Origin: MAG-120531 sp002378585
Lineage (GTDB): Bacteria; Bacteroidota; Bacteroidia; Flavobacteriales; Flavobacteriaceae
Direction of reading: 5' to 3'
NCBI GenBank assembly: GCA_937890575.1
Contig: CALADZ010000095.1
Coordinates: 1-49,230, forward strand
Length of the DNA: 49,230 nucleotides
Position numbers and translations under genes: made by a program. Within the stretch, counting starts at the first letter, position 1. Every line of letters starts with the position of its first letter. The notes beneath the pieces were generated by a model, which saw only the letters and a program-made list of their open reading frames with translations, had not been told where the DNA came from and ran no database searches. Of this stretch, positions 26,169 through 34,901 are shown piece by piece.

Positions 26169-26933
26169 ATGAAAGATCAACTGATCAAAGACGGAAAATA
26201 CACCTACTTAGAAATTGGAACGGGACAGCCTTTAGTGATCCTTCACGGTTTGATGGGGGGGTTAAGCAATTTTCAAGGAGTCACTGATTTTTTCCCACCG
26301 AAAGGATATCAGGTAATCATACCTGAACTACCGATCTACGACATGCCGCTATTAAAAACTACGGTTAAAAGTTTTGCTACTTATTTGAAAGGATTTCTTA
26401 CCCACAAAGGGCTAACGAATGTGATTTTAATCGGCAATTCACTAGGGGGGCACATAGGTCTTCTTTTTTCAAAGATGCATCCAAGCATGGTAAAAGGCCT
26501 GGTGATTACTGGAAGCTCTGGTTTATATGAAAGTGCGATGGGTGATAGTTATCCCAAAAGAGGAGACTATGAATTTATCAAACAGAAAGCACAAGACGTG
26601 TTTTATGATCCGGCAGTAGCCACTAAAGAGATTGTAGATGATGTCTATGCAACGGTTAACGACCGCATGAAATTGGTAAAAACTTTGGCGATTGCTAAAA
26701 GTGCTATCCGCCACAATATGGCTCAAGATCTGCCAAAAATGTTGATGCCCACCTGTATCATTTGGGGTAAAAACGACAAGGTAACACCTCCTAATGTCGC
26801 TGAGGAATTTGAGCGCCTGATGCCTAATGCTGAGTTATTTTGGATCGATAAGTGCGGCCACGCACCCATGATGGAGCATCCAGATGAGTTCAATCGCCTA
26901 CTAGATCTTTGGCTTCAAAGCCGTTCATTTTAA
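26169..26933 (+). CDS. Alpha/beta-fold hydrolase
   Basis: A 254-residue cytoplasmic alpha/beta hydrolase. The oxyanion segment is LHGLMGG, the nucleophile elbow GNSLGG (Ser91), and the probable acid and base are Asp203 (WGKNDKVTP) and His231 (KCGHAPMMEHP). The lid region (about 120-170) is short and charged. Homologues directly before engB are common in flavobacteria, so the pair is a conserved neighbourhood. The gene is 9 nt from engB and shares its promoter. The substrate (ester, thioester or other) cannot be told. Confidence 0.88.
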   Translation: MKDQLIKDGKYTYLEIGTGQPLVILHGLMGGLSNFQGVTDFFPPKGYQVIIPELPIYDMPLLKTTVKSFATYLKGFLTHKGLTNVILIGNSLGGHIGLLFSKMHPSMVKGLVITGSSGLYESAMGDSYPKRGDYEFIKQKAQDVFYDPAVATKEIVDDVYATVNDRMKLVKTLAIAKSAIRHNMAQDLPKMLMPTCIIWGKNDKVTPPNVAEEFERLMPNAELFWIDKCGHAPMMEHPDEFNRLLDLWLQSRSF

Positions 26934-26942
26934 ATCTTTTAA

Positions 26943-27557
26943 ATGAAAATCACGAGTGCTGACTTTGTCATGAGCAATGCCAAGGTGGCGCAGTGTCCTG
27001 CTGAGCCTCTGCCAGAATACGCGTTTATCGGACGTTCCAACGTGGGCAAATCCTCACTGATCAACATGTTGGTGCAGCGCAAAGGCCTAGCAAAAACTTC
27101 CGGGAGACCAGGAAAAACACAGCACATCAATCACTTTAAAATCAATCAAAACTGGTTTTTGGTAGATTTACCTGGATATGGCTATGCCCGTGTATCCAAA
27201 ACGGCCAAAAAAACCTTCCAAAAATACATCACTAACTACTTCTTGGAACGCACTCAGTTGATGTGTGCTTTCGTTTTGGTAGACATCCGCTTGGAAGCAC
27301 AAAAAATAGACCTCGAATTTATGCGCTGGATGGGTACCTCAGAGATTCCCTTTTGCATCATCTTTACTAAAGCGGATAAAATAGGCCCTCAAGTAATCAC
27401 TAGACAAGTACTGGATTACGAAAAAAAATTATTAGAAGATGGCTGGGAATCTATGCCGCAGCATTTTGTTACTTCTTCAGCGGCGCACCAGGGCAGAGAA
27501 GATTTACTCGCCTATATAGACGACATCAATAAATCGTTTTACGCCCAAAAACGATAA
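26943..27557 (+). CDS. engB: Ribosome biogenesis GTPase EngB (YihA/YsxC)
   Basis: A TRAFAC-class GTPase needed for late assembly of the large ribosomal subunit. The 204-residue product has G1 GRSNVGKSS (30-38), the switch region SGRPGKTQHINHF, G3 DLPGYGYA, G4 TKAD and G5 TSSAAHQGRE. It follows the hydrolase in one unit and converges with gldC, leaving 4 nt. Confidence 0.96.
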   Translation: MKITSADFVMSNAKVAQCPAEPLPEYAFIGRSNVGKSSLINMLVQRKGLAKTSGRPGKTQHINHFKINQNWFLVDLPGYGYARVSKTAKKTFQKYITNYFLERTQLMCAFVLVDIRLEAQKIDLEFMRWMGTSEIPFCIIFTKADKIGPQVITRQVLDYEKKLLEDGWESMPQHFVTSSAAHQGREDLLAYIDDINKSFYAQKR

Positions 27558-27561
27558 CTTA

Positions 27562-27903
27562 CTACTGAGTTAGATCTAATTTTTCTGCAAAATAGGCGCA
27601 GAAATCCCGCATAGTCTCCGTCATTTTTTCATCCTGAGTAGCCTTGTAAAAAGTATCTGCCATGGTCAATAAAGTCTGATGAAAAAAGATTTTCATTTCG
27701 TCTACAGGCATGTCTTTAGTCCAAAGATCAATGCGCAATGACTCTTTTGTTTTTTGGTCCCATACCGACAATAAAAACGCCTTGGTTTCAGATCGTTCAA
27801 CTCCACCGTCAGGTGCCGACCAAAACAATTGTTCAGGAACTTTATTTACATCTAAACCTACCTCAAGAGTAATATGGGACTGGTGAACCACTTCATTTTT
27901 CAT
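27562..27903 (-). CDS. gldC: Gliding motility protein GldC
   Basis: A 113-residue cytoplasmic protein matching flavobacterial GldC almost throughout, including the stretches LRIDLWTKDMPVDEMKIFFHQTL and DEKMTETMRDFCAYFAEKL. In Flavobacterium johnsoniae loss of GldC reduces but does not abolish gliding. Its biochemical role is unknown. It lies 3 nt after gldB, the conserved pair. Gliding cannot be concluded from this gene alone, since many non-gliders keep it. Confidence 0.93.
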   Translation of the reverse strand: MKNEVVHQSHITLEVGLDVNKVPEQLFWSAPDGGVERSETKAFLLSVWDQKTKESLRIDLWTKDMPVDEMKIFFHQTLLTMADTFYKATQDEKMTETMRDFCAYFAEKLDLTQ

Positions 27904-27906
27904 AAC

Positions 27907-28878
27907 TTATTTTGATTTTGCAGGTTTATACCCAGATGATTCAAAGAGCGATCGAGCATCCATGGCTAGCATTGCTTCCAAGCTCAAATTAGGATGACTT
28001 TGCGCGTAGGAAGAAACAATTTTCCATCCGAAATACTTGCCGACCATCGGTGGGATTTCACGGTCCATGTCAAGACCAAACTTAGAAAATGGCCCTGGCA
28101 TCAAAAGATTAATCCTTAAATTTTGATCCGTAGCATATAGCCAGGCTTTATCTAAAAATATTCGCCACAAATCCGCTTCGTGTTTTTGTATCCAATCCCA
28201 CTGACTAGCATCATATCCTAAATGAGCTTGAATATTTTGCTCTGGCCAAAGGAGATATTGTGTGTGTAACACCATCCCTTGAGCTATCATATGATCAAGC
28301 AGGTAGGTAGCTGTTCGTTGTTCAATGGCCTTGCGCCCTATGGCTGCCGCTATTTTAACCAATAACTGAGATGGCTTCATGGTCTGCTTGATATAGGCAG
28401 GTAATCCCTGATAAAAAGGGTGTTCCGTTCCTAAAAAATTATCCAAACCCAAAACCACCAGGCTATCCGCATCAATCACCGAATAATTATAATCTACCTC
28501 GCTAATCAAGGTATAAAACTTGGGTGTCTTTCGCTGGGGAAGGTGGTGTTTAACCCGAGCTAAAAGTTGAGCAAGATCTTTCTTTTGGCTACTGAAATCA
28601 CCAAAAACTAGCTCAGTCTCTCTAAATAATTCAAGCTCTAAAGAATCCACACGTTTAGCTTCCCAGATAGAATCTGGCGTGTACTCTGGCAAAAAAACAG
28701 AGAAATCCTGTCGAAGTTCAGCGATGGATCGGGTGGTATCACGATAAAAGGCCACATCAAAACGAGCCACATGCACTTGATCTAGTTCTAGAGGAGGAAT
28801 GTCTTCTTGGGGCGTTTTGTGGCAACCCAACAAAACTATACCAATCAAAAGGACGGGGAAAAACCTGTGATTACTCAT
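27907..28878 (-). CDS. gldB: Gliding motility lipoprotein GldB
   Basis: A 323-residue lipoprotein (lipobox LLGC, Cys19) of the GldB family, essential for gliding and T9SS function in F. johnsoniae. Family features visible are VARFDVAFYRDTTRS near the start, the VLGLDNFLGTEHPFY segment, and the C-terminal PPMVGKYFGWKIVSSY. The ATG at 28878 was chosen over 28896 because it directly begins the signal peptide. It is divergent from nadE, as is usual in the class, and forms an operon with gldC. Confidence 0.92.
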   Translation of the reverse strand: MSNHRFFPVLLIGIVLLGCHKTPQEDIPPLELDQVHVARFDVAFYRDTTRSIAELRQDFSVFLPEYTPDSIWEAKRVDSLELELFRETELVFGDFSSQKKDLAQLLARVKHHLPQRKTPKFYTLISEVDYNYSVIDADSLVVLGLDNFLGTEHPFYQGLPAYIKQTMKPSQLLVKIAAAIGRKAIEQRTATYLLDHMIAQGMVLHTQYLLWPEQNIQAHLGYDASQWDWIQKHEADLWRIFLDKAWLYATDQNLRINLLMPGPFSKFGLDMDREIPPMVGKYFGWKIVSSYAQSHPNLSLEAMLAMDARSLFESSGYKPAKSK

Positions 28879-28887
28879 TGTCTTCTC

Positions 28888-28918
28888 TTGAAGCATTCGT
28901 TAATTTAACTTAATTTTG
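28888..28918 (+). promoter_or_regulatory. Promoter of nadE
   Basis: TTG (28888-28890), 20-nt spacer, TAATTTTG (28911-28918): both elements match the flavobacterial consensus at the preferred distance. The predicted leader is about 36 nt. Confidence 0.7.
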
Positions 28919-28960
28919 AGCGCTGCTAAGTTACTTCTTTCCTCTAAAAAATACCCGACT

Positions 28961-29749
28961 ATGGACACCAAAAAAGTGATTGATCACATCGTACAATGGC
29001 TCAAAGATTATGCCGCTCAATCAGGTAACGGCGGTTTTGTTATCGGTGTTTCTGGAGGAATTGATTCTGCGTTGACATCGACACTTTGCGCTTTGACTGG
29101 CTTAGAAGTATTGTGCCTGGAAATGCCTATTCATCAAGCCGCAAGTCAAGTGAACCGAGCTCAAAATCACATCAACTGGCTCAAAAAAAATTACCCTAAT
29201 GTACGTGAGCACCATGTCGAATTGACTGGAGTTTTTGATGCACTGGTGAATACATTACCGCAACACGATGCTACAGAACAACAATTTTTAGCCCTAGCCA
29301 ATACCCGTGCTCGACTTAGAATGAGTACACTCTATTATTTTGCCGGCCTTCACCGCTATTTGGTGGCAGGAACTGGAAATAAAGTAGAAGATTTTGGTGT
29401 AGGCTTTTACACCAAATACGGCGATGGTGGAGTTGATTTAAGCCCCATTGCCGATTTATTAAAAACTCAAGTATACACCTTAGCTGAAGCACTTGGCGTG
29501 CATCAAGATATTCTAGTTGCCCCGCCCACTGATGGACTTTGGGGGGACCACAGAACCGATGAAGACCAAATAGGAGCTTCCTATCCTGAACTTGAATGGG
29601 CCATGGGGGCCTACGACAGGGGAAAAACAACCGAGGATTTCACCGGCCGAGAAAAAGAGGTGATGGCAATCTATACCCGATATCACCTGTCCAACAAACA
29701 CAAAATGGAGCCGATACCCGTGTGTCAAATCCCAAAAAACTGGCTGTAA
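28961..29749 (+). CDS. nadE: NAD+ synthase (ammonia-dependent form) NadE
   Basis: It makes NAD+ by ATP-dependent amidation of deamido-NAD+. The 262-residue product has the PP-loop SGGIDSA (31-37), the substrate segment GTGNKVEDFGVGFYTKYGDGGVDLSPIADLLKTQ and PTDGLWGDHRTDEDQIG. There is no N-terminal glutaminase domain, so it should use free ammonia. The ATG at 28961 is preferred to a non-ATG start at 28916 because it lies downstream of the predicted transcript start and matches the family. Confidence 0.95.
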   Translation: MDTKKVIDHIVQWLKDYAAQSGNGGFVIGVSGGIDSALTSTLCALTGLEVLCLEMPIHQAASQVNRAQNHINWLKKNYPNVREHHVELTGVFDALVNTLPQHDATEQQFLALANTRARLRMSTLYYFAGLHRYLVAGTGNKVEDFGVGFYTKYGDGGVDLSPIADLLKTQVYTLAEALGVHQDILVAPPTDGLWGDHRTDEDQIGASYPELEWAMGAYDRGKTTEDFTGREKEVMAIYTRYHLSNKHKMEPIPVCQIPKNWL

Positions 29750-29771
29750 AACTCGTCTAGCAAACCGTTAG

Positions 29772-31757
29772 CTAGCGCGCAATAACCACCCTGCCTAAAT
29801 GCTGGTTGAGCAGGTTGTACAACTGTCGATAATTCATCACCTCTTCAAGCGCTTCTACTTGATCGGTGTCCGGCGACAAGGTAGTTTGTTGAATATGATC
29901 CATGATTTTATCAATCAGAAAACAGCGCAGGGTCAATACGGTTTCCGTAACCAACTGAGCTAAACTTGCCTTTTTTTCTTTGGGATAAATCTCTTTTCTG
30001 TCCCAAGCATCTAGTTGATATTTTTCGTCTTCCATCAGCAGATAGGCCACTAATTGGGCTGATGAGTCATCCATTTGATGCACCATGCGCTGAGCGTCAA
30101 AATTTGGATCTGAGTGATACCCTTGAATCAGGGTGGTGTACAGTGATTTAAATCCTGGGTGGCTGAGCTCAACCTCATCCATTTGTAGGTCTAAAAATAT
30201 TTTCTCAAAAACCTTGGCCGTGATTTTTTTTCGTTCCATGGACCAAGTTCCATCAGGCTGAGCTGATTGTATCCATTCATCAAAGTCTACCTCTTGAGTT
30301 CCATACAAAAGCAACAATTCGATGATTTTTTGCTCCAACAACTCTAGTTGATCTTTGCGTTCCCGTTCTGGGTTGGGCTTCACTACCTCAAAAGACTTTC
30401 TGGGGGCAGAGTAGCGAACAGGCGTAGATTTGCCCATTTTTTTATCGATCTGAGCTAAAGTGTCAAACAAAACAGACTCAGACACTTCCATGATTTGGGC
30501 ACAAGATTGAATGTACACCTCTTGTTTAATAGGATCAGGGATTAGTGAAATACTCTGAACCATATCGCGGATAGTCTCCGCCCGCTTGATCGGGTCTCCC
30601 TGAGTTTCAGCAACCAAAAGGGTGGCTTTAAACTGAATAAAGTCTTTTGACGCTGATTTTAAATACTGTTCCAGCTCATAAGTGGTGTGGCTTTTGGCAA
30701 AGCTATCCGGATCTTCACCATCTGGAAAAGCACACACGCGCACATTCATGCCTTGGGCTAAAATCAAGTCAATGCCGCGTAATGAGGCCCTAAGCCCTGC
30801 AGCATCACCGTCAAAAAGCACCGTAATATTATTGGTTAAACGCGCTATCAACCTGATTTGATCAGCCGTTAGGGCTGTTCCACTGGAAGCAACTGTATTT
30901 TTGATACCACACTGATGAAACTGAATAACATCCGTATAACCTTCCACCAAATAACATTCATCTAGTTTACTGATAGCTTGTTTCGCGTGGAAGATTCCAT
31001 ATAGGACTTTACTTTTGTGGTAAATGTCGCTCTCCGGAGAGTTCAGGTATTTGGCTGCTTTGGGATCAGAAATTAAAATACGACCTCCAAAGCCAAGAAC
31101 ACGACCACTCATCGAATGAATGGGAAACATCACACGGGCTTTAAATCGATCGAAATATTTTTGAGAACCGTCTTCTTGATTTTTAACTATACTCAGTCCT
31201 GTAGCTTCAAGATATTCAATCTTGTGCTGTTTTTTTAAGGCTTCTTGAGTAAATCCATCCCATTGATCCAAGCAATAACCCAATCCAAACAACTTGATGG
31301 TTTCCTCCGTAAATCCACGCTCTCGAAAATAGCTTAGACCGATGGATTGGCCTGAGGGGTTATTCCACAGGGTGTCTTCAAAATAGGACTGTGCGTATTC
31401 GGACACCAAAAACAAACTTTCTTTGAGGTCGGTTTCTTGTTTTTGTTGCTCTGTTTGTTCGGTTTCCTCGATTTCAATAGAGTATTTTTTGGCCAAATAC
31501 TTAATCGCTTCCGGATAAGTAAAGTGTTCGTGCTCCATTAAAAAAGCCACCACATTACCCCCTTTACCACTGCTGAAATCCTTCCAAATCTGTTTTACTG
31601 GAGATACCATAAAACTAGGGCTTCGCTCATCTGTGAAAGGGCTTAAACCTTTATAGTTGGCACCAGATTTCTTTAATTGGACAAAATCTCCGATCACCTC
31701 CTCAATACGGGCGGTTTCATAAACGCGATCTACTGTCCACTTACTGATCAAAAGCAC
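29772..31757 (-). CDS. dnaG: DNA primase DnaG lacking the zinc-finger ligands
   Basis: The replicative primase that makes RNA primers at the fork. The 661-residue product has the CHC2-like N-domain (about 20-100), the TOPRIM core with VEGYTDVIQFHQ and LFDGDAAG (about 265-350), and a C-terminal helicase-interaction region. In the CHC2 domain the four zinc ligands of E. coli DnaG (C-x-x-H and C-x-x-C) align with Ser39, Thr42, Asp60 and Ser63, so no zinc site is left although the surrounding sequence (SPFTDERSPSF, KDFSSGKGGN) is well conserved. No ATG is available: the start is GTG at 31757 or TTG at 31751, the latter giving the family-like MISK opening. Confidence 0.95.
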   Translation of the reverse strand: MLLISKWTVDRVYETARIEEVIGDFVQLKKSGANYKGLSPFTDERSPSFMVSPVKQIWKDFSSGKGGNVVAFLMEHEHFTYPEAIKYLAKKYSIEIEETEQTEQQKQETDLKESLFLVSEYAQSYFEDTLWNNPSGQSIGLSYFRERGFTEETIKLFGLGYCLDQWDGFTQEALKKQHKIEYLEATGLSIVKNQEDGSQKYFDRFKARVMFPIHSMSGRVLGFGGRILISDPKAAKYLNSPESDIYHKSKVLYGIFHAKQAISKLDECYLVEGYTDVIQFHQCGIKNTVASSGTALTADQIRLIARLTNNITVLFDGDAAGLRASLRGIDLILAQGMNVRVCAFPDGEDPDSFAKSHTTYELEQYLKSASKDFIQFKATLLVAETQGDPIKRAETIRDMVQSISLIPDPIKQEVYIQSCAQIMEVSESVLFDTLAQIDKKMGKSTPVRYSAPRKSFEVVKPNPERERKDQLELLEQKIIELLLLYGTQEVDFDEWIQSAQPDGTWSMERKKITAKVFEKIFLDLQMDEVELSHPGFKSLYTTLIQGYHSDPNFDAQRMVHQMDDSSAQLVAYLLMEDEKYQLDAWDRKEIYPKEKKASLAQLVTETVLTLRCFLIDKIMDHIQQTTLSPDTDQVEALEEVMNYRQLYNLLNQHLGRVVIAR

Positions 31758-31824
31758 TAAAGTTTGGGGGTTAAATTTAAGAAATTGCGGCGAATAGGCT
31801 CCTGCTGCATCTCAAATAAAACCT

Positions 31825-31832
31825 TATTTTTG
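31825..31832 (+). promoter_or_regulatory. -7 promoter element of metG
   Basis: TATTTTTG, exact TAnnTTTG, 15 nt before the metG ATG. The predicted leader is under 12 nt. No -33 TTG at the expected place. Confidence 0.5.
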
Positions 31833-31847
31833 CCTCAAAATACGCAT

Positions 31848-33914
31848 ATGGCCACATCCAGGCAAAAACCCGCAAGATACACCATTACAGCCGCTCTACC
31901 GTATACCAACGGCCCTATACATATCGGCCACTTGGCCGGTGTCTACGTGCCAGCAGACATTTACTCCAGATACTTGAAGGGCATTGGCGCGGATGCCCTG
32001 TTTATTTGTGGCAGTGATGAACACGGCGTGGCTATCTCGATGAAAGCCAAAAAAGAAGGGATAAGCCCTCAAGAGGTCATCGACAAATACCACCACATCA
32101 TCAAAAAATCTTTTGCGGATTTTGGCATTGAATTTGACCACTATGGCCGTACTTCTTCACCCACACATCACGAAACGGCCAGTGGATTTTTTAAAAAACT
32201 ATACGACGACAACGCATTTATCGAAGAAACTTCAGATCAATTGTACGACTCTGAGGCTAAACAATTTTTAGCTGATCGATACGTTGTGGGTACCTGCCCA
32301 AAATGCGGCAACACAGAAGCTTATGGCGATCAATGTGAGTCCTGCGGAACCTCCTTAAATGCCACTGAACTCATTGAGCCCAAGTCGACCATTACCGGAT
32401 CAACCCCAACACTAAAACAAACCAAACATTGGTACCTTCCCTTGGATAGGTATACTGATTTTTTAAAACAGTGGATTTTAGAGGGACATAAAAACGACTG
32501 GAAACCCAATGTGTACGGCCAGTGCAAATCATGGATTGACGATGGATTGAAACCCAGAGCAGTCACTCGCGACCTTGATTGGGGCATACCTGTTCCTGTT
32601 TCAGGTGCAGAGGGAAAGGTTCTTTATGTTTGGTTTGACGCCCCCATAGGCTATATATCTGCCACCAAAGAGTGGGCACAGGAAAACCAAAAAGACTGGA
32701 GCCCTTACTGGAAAGCATCGGACACCCAGTTGGTGCACTTTATCGGTAAAGACAATATTGTATTCCATTGCATTATTTTTCCCGCCATGTTACATGCTCA
32801 TGGGGACTATATTTTACCTGAAAATGTACCTGCCAATGAATTTCTCAATTTGGAGGGTCAAAAGCTTTCCACCTCAAAAAACTGGGCTGTTTGGCTTCAC
32901 GAGTACCTCAATGACTTTCCCGATCAGCAAGATGTCTTGCGCTATACCTTAACAGCTAATGCTCCAGAGGCTAAAGACAACGACTTCACGTGGAAGGATT
33001 TTCAAGCCAGAAACAATAATGAATTGCTAGCTATCTTCGGAAACTTTATCAATCGAGTAGCTGTACTCACCCAAAAATACTACGAAGGTAGTGTACCAAC
33101 ACCTGGAGTCTTTTCTGAAATTGACCTTCAGGTATTGGAAGAAATGCGTCAATATCCCCAACTAATTGGCACATCTATTGAACGCTATAAATTCAAAGCT
33201 GCCAGTCAAGAGTTGATGCAACTAGCTCGTCTGGGCAATAAATATTTGGCCGATGAAGAGCCCTGGAAAACAATAAAAACAGATCCTGAACGAACCAAAA
33301 CTGTTTTGTTTGTTGCCTTGCAGATAGCGGCAGCCCTACAAGCAGTTAGCGCTCCAATTCTTCCACATACCGCACATAAGTTAAAAACAATCTTAAACTC
33401 TCCGGGGATTGGCTGGAATGACATTTCAGACCAACCACTACTGGTACCTGGACATCAATTGGGGGAACCCGTTTTGCTATTTAGACGAATAGAGGATGAG
33501 GAAATTCAACAGCAGATTGACCGATTAAACGCCACAAAAAAAGAAAACCAACCGGAGATTAAAAAAAATATCATGCCCCAAAAACCAGCCTGTACGTTTG
33601 ACACATTTAGCGCCATTGATTTAAGGGTAGGCACCATAGTGGCTGCTGAAAAAATGCCCAAAGCAGATAAATTACTCGTCCTACAAGTACAAACCGGCTT
33701 AGATACCCGAACCATTGTTTCCGGAATCGCTGAACACTTCGCTCCGGAGTCACTCATCGGTCAAAGGGTTACTGTGTTGCTCAACCTAGAACCTAGACCT
33801 CTTCGCGGTGTGATTAGTGAAGGGATGCTCCTGCTCACCCAAGACGAACTAGGAAAATTGGTGTTTGTTAACCCAGACAAACCTGGCGTATCAGATGGCG
33901 CTGTGATCAGTTAA
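31848..33914 (+). CDS. metG: Methionyl-tRNA synthetase MetG with C-terminal tRNA-binding domain
   Basis: It charges tRNA-Met. The 688-residue product has the class I HIGH motif (His25-His28), a zinc knuckle CPKCGNTEAYGDQCESCG (about 150-167), the KMSKS equivalent KLSTS, an anticodon-binding helical domain with WKDFQARNNNELLAIFGNFINR, and an OB-fold tRNA-binding domain at the C-terminus (about 580-688, IDLRVGTIVAAEKMPKADKL). The ATG at 31848 was chosen because the upstream extension has no family match and precedes the -7 element. Its stop overlaps the ssb stop by 4 nt. Confidence 0.97.
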   Translation: MATSRQKPARYTITAALPYTNGPIHIGHLAGVYVPADIYSRYLKGIGADALFICGSDEHGVAISMKAKKEGISPQEVIDKYHHIIKKSFADFGIEFDHYGRTSSPTHHETASGFFKKLYDDNAFIEETSDQLYDSEAKQFLADRYVVGTCPKCGNTEAYGDQCESCGTSLNATELIEPKSTITGSTPTLKQTKHWYLPLDRYTDFLKQWILEGHKNDWKPNVYGQCKSWIDDGLKPRAVTRDLDWGIPVPVSGAEGKVLYVWFDAPIGYISATKEWAQENQKDWSPYWKASDTQLVHFIGKDNIVFHCIIFPAMLHAHGDYILPENVPANEFLNLEGQKLSTSKNWAVWLHEYLNDFPDQQDVLRYTLTANAPEAKDNDFTWKDFQARNNNELLAIFGNFINRVAVLTQKYYEGSVPTPGVFSEIDLQVLEEMRQYPQLIGTSIERYKFKAASQELMQLARLGNKYLADEEPWKTIKTDPERTKTVLFVALQIAAALQAVSAPILPHTAHKLKTILNSPGIGWNDISDQPLLVPGHQLGEPVLLFRRIEDEEIQQQIDRLNATKKENQPEIKKNIMPQKPACTFDTFSAIDLRVGTIVAAEKMPKADKLLVLQVQTGLDTRTIVSGIAEHFAPESLIGQRVTVLLNLEPRPLRGVISEGMLLLTQDELGKLVFVNPDKPGVSDGAVIS

Positions 33915-34279
33915 TGATCCGTCGGTAAATTATCAACGGATACTTGCTTCTTGGAAAGCAACAAAACCTCACTGACTTTAACCTCAGTAATGTACCTGAT
34001 ATCACCCTCCGAGGCCTCATAACTTCGGTGGGTGAGTTTTCCAGATACGGCAATTTCTTGTCCTTTTTTGACGAATTTTTCCATGATCTCAGCCGCTGTT
34101 CCCCAGGCGACGACTTGATGCCATTGGGTTTCCTCTACTCTTTCTCCCTGGGCATTTTTGTAATAATCATTGGTAGCCAACGAACACTTGGCCAATTTTC
34201 CTCCATTTTCAAATTCGATGATTTCCGGGTTCTGTCCTAAAAAACCAATAAGTTGGACATGATTTCTGAGTGTTTTCAT
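33911..34279 (-). CDS. ssb: Single-stranded DNA-binding protein, short form
   Basis: An OB-fold SSB of 122 residues. The N-terminal NHVQLIGFLGQNPEI, TQWHQVVAWGTAAE and KGQEIAVSGKL segments are diagnostic. The usual Gly/Pro-rich tail and the acidic DDDIPF tip that recruits partner proteins are absent: the protein ends VDNLPTDH soon after the last strand. This suggests a secondary or specialised SSB, with the main SSB elsewhere. The ATG at 34279 is set by the first strand. Confidence 0.9.
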   Translation of the reverse strand: MKTLRNHVQLIGFLGQNPEIIEFENGGKLAKCSLATNDYYKNAQGERVEETQWHQVVAWGTAAEIMEKFVKKGQEIAVSGKLTHRSYEASEGDIRYITEVKVSEVLLLSKKQVSVDNLPTDH

Positions 34280-34328
34280 AAGGCATAAATTTAAGTTCTT
34301 AAGAAGTCGATCTTCTCTGGTGACAAGT

Positions 34329-34429
34329 GTATATCTATGGCGGAGATATACTCGTATAACAACCATTTATATCCGACTAATTCACCTACCACCCAACAAG
34401 CGCCATAAAACACTCAGGTATATCGGATA
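34329..34429. repeat. Cluster of TATATC motifs with an 8-bp inverted repeat
   Basis: The divergent gap between ssb and the zinc-ribbon gene has GTATATCT / AGATATAC (34329-34336, 34344-34351; 7-nt loop), then further TATATC copies at 34368-34373 and 34419-34424. The pair TATCCGA (34370-34376) / TCGGATA (34423-34429) is also inverted. It could be a regulator site or a leader hairpin for ssb. No TAnnTTTG match was found in this gap. Confidence 0.45.
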
Positions 34430-34479
34430 AACGGAGACCTCTAATTCTTACAATGCGCTTGATTAGTTTTAAAGAAAAA

Positions 34480-34863
34480 ATGAAAAGAAAATGTGTGTAT
34501 TGTGCTCATCTGATCAGTGGACGATCAGATAAAAAATTTTGTGGGGATTCCTGCAGAAACTCCTACAACAACGACAAAAACCGGGATCGAAATCTGCTGG
34601 TAAAAAAATTTCACCAAAGGCTGCAAAAAAACCATCGAATACTCAACACCTTTTTGCAGGATAAAACCGAAAAAAAAGTGTTTAAAATAGCCCTTGTAGA
34701 GGCAGGTTTCAACCTTCAGTCGGTGTCCTCGTACACATCTGACCCACAAGGTGTGGCCTATTTCTTTGTGTATGATATTGGGTTCCGAATTTTGGATGAG
34801 CACATCATACACCTGACTAGATCGACCAATAAAGGTTTTGAAGTGGCGGGGTTAACGGGATAA
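34480..34863 (+). CDS. Conserved zinc-ribbon-like protein of Bacteroidota
   Basis: A 127-residue protein with an N-terminal treble-clef/zinc-ribbon motif, CVYC-x13-KFCGDSCRNSYNN, like the small DUF2116-type proteins seen in many Bacteroidota. The remainder is basic and helical (KKFHQRLQKNHRILNTFL) followed by a strand-rich part (GVAYFFVYDIGFRIL). It is probably cytoplasmic; nucleic-acid binding is an inference from the basic charge and zinc motif. The ATG at 34480, directly before the first cysteine and after an A-rich stretch, is preferred to one at 34453. It lies divergent from ssb. Confidence 0.75.
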   Translation: MKRKCVYCAHLISGRSDKKFCGDSCRNSYNNDKNRDRNLLVKKFHQRLQKNHRILNTFLQDKTEKKVFKIALVEAGFNLQSVSSYTSDPQGVAYFFVYDIGFRILDEHIIHLTRSTNKGFEVAGLTG

Positions 34864-34901
34864 AGCAAAAAAATGTAGATTTACCCCCGTAAATTATTCC
34901 T

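Noticed and set aside
29757..29775. CTAGC-N9-GCTAG inverted repeat between nadE and dnaG as a terminator
   Set aside because: The stem is 5 bp, there is no T-run on either side, and it overlaps the dnaG stop codon.
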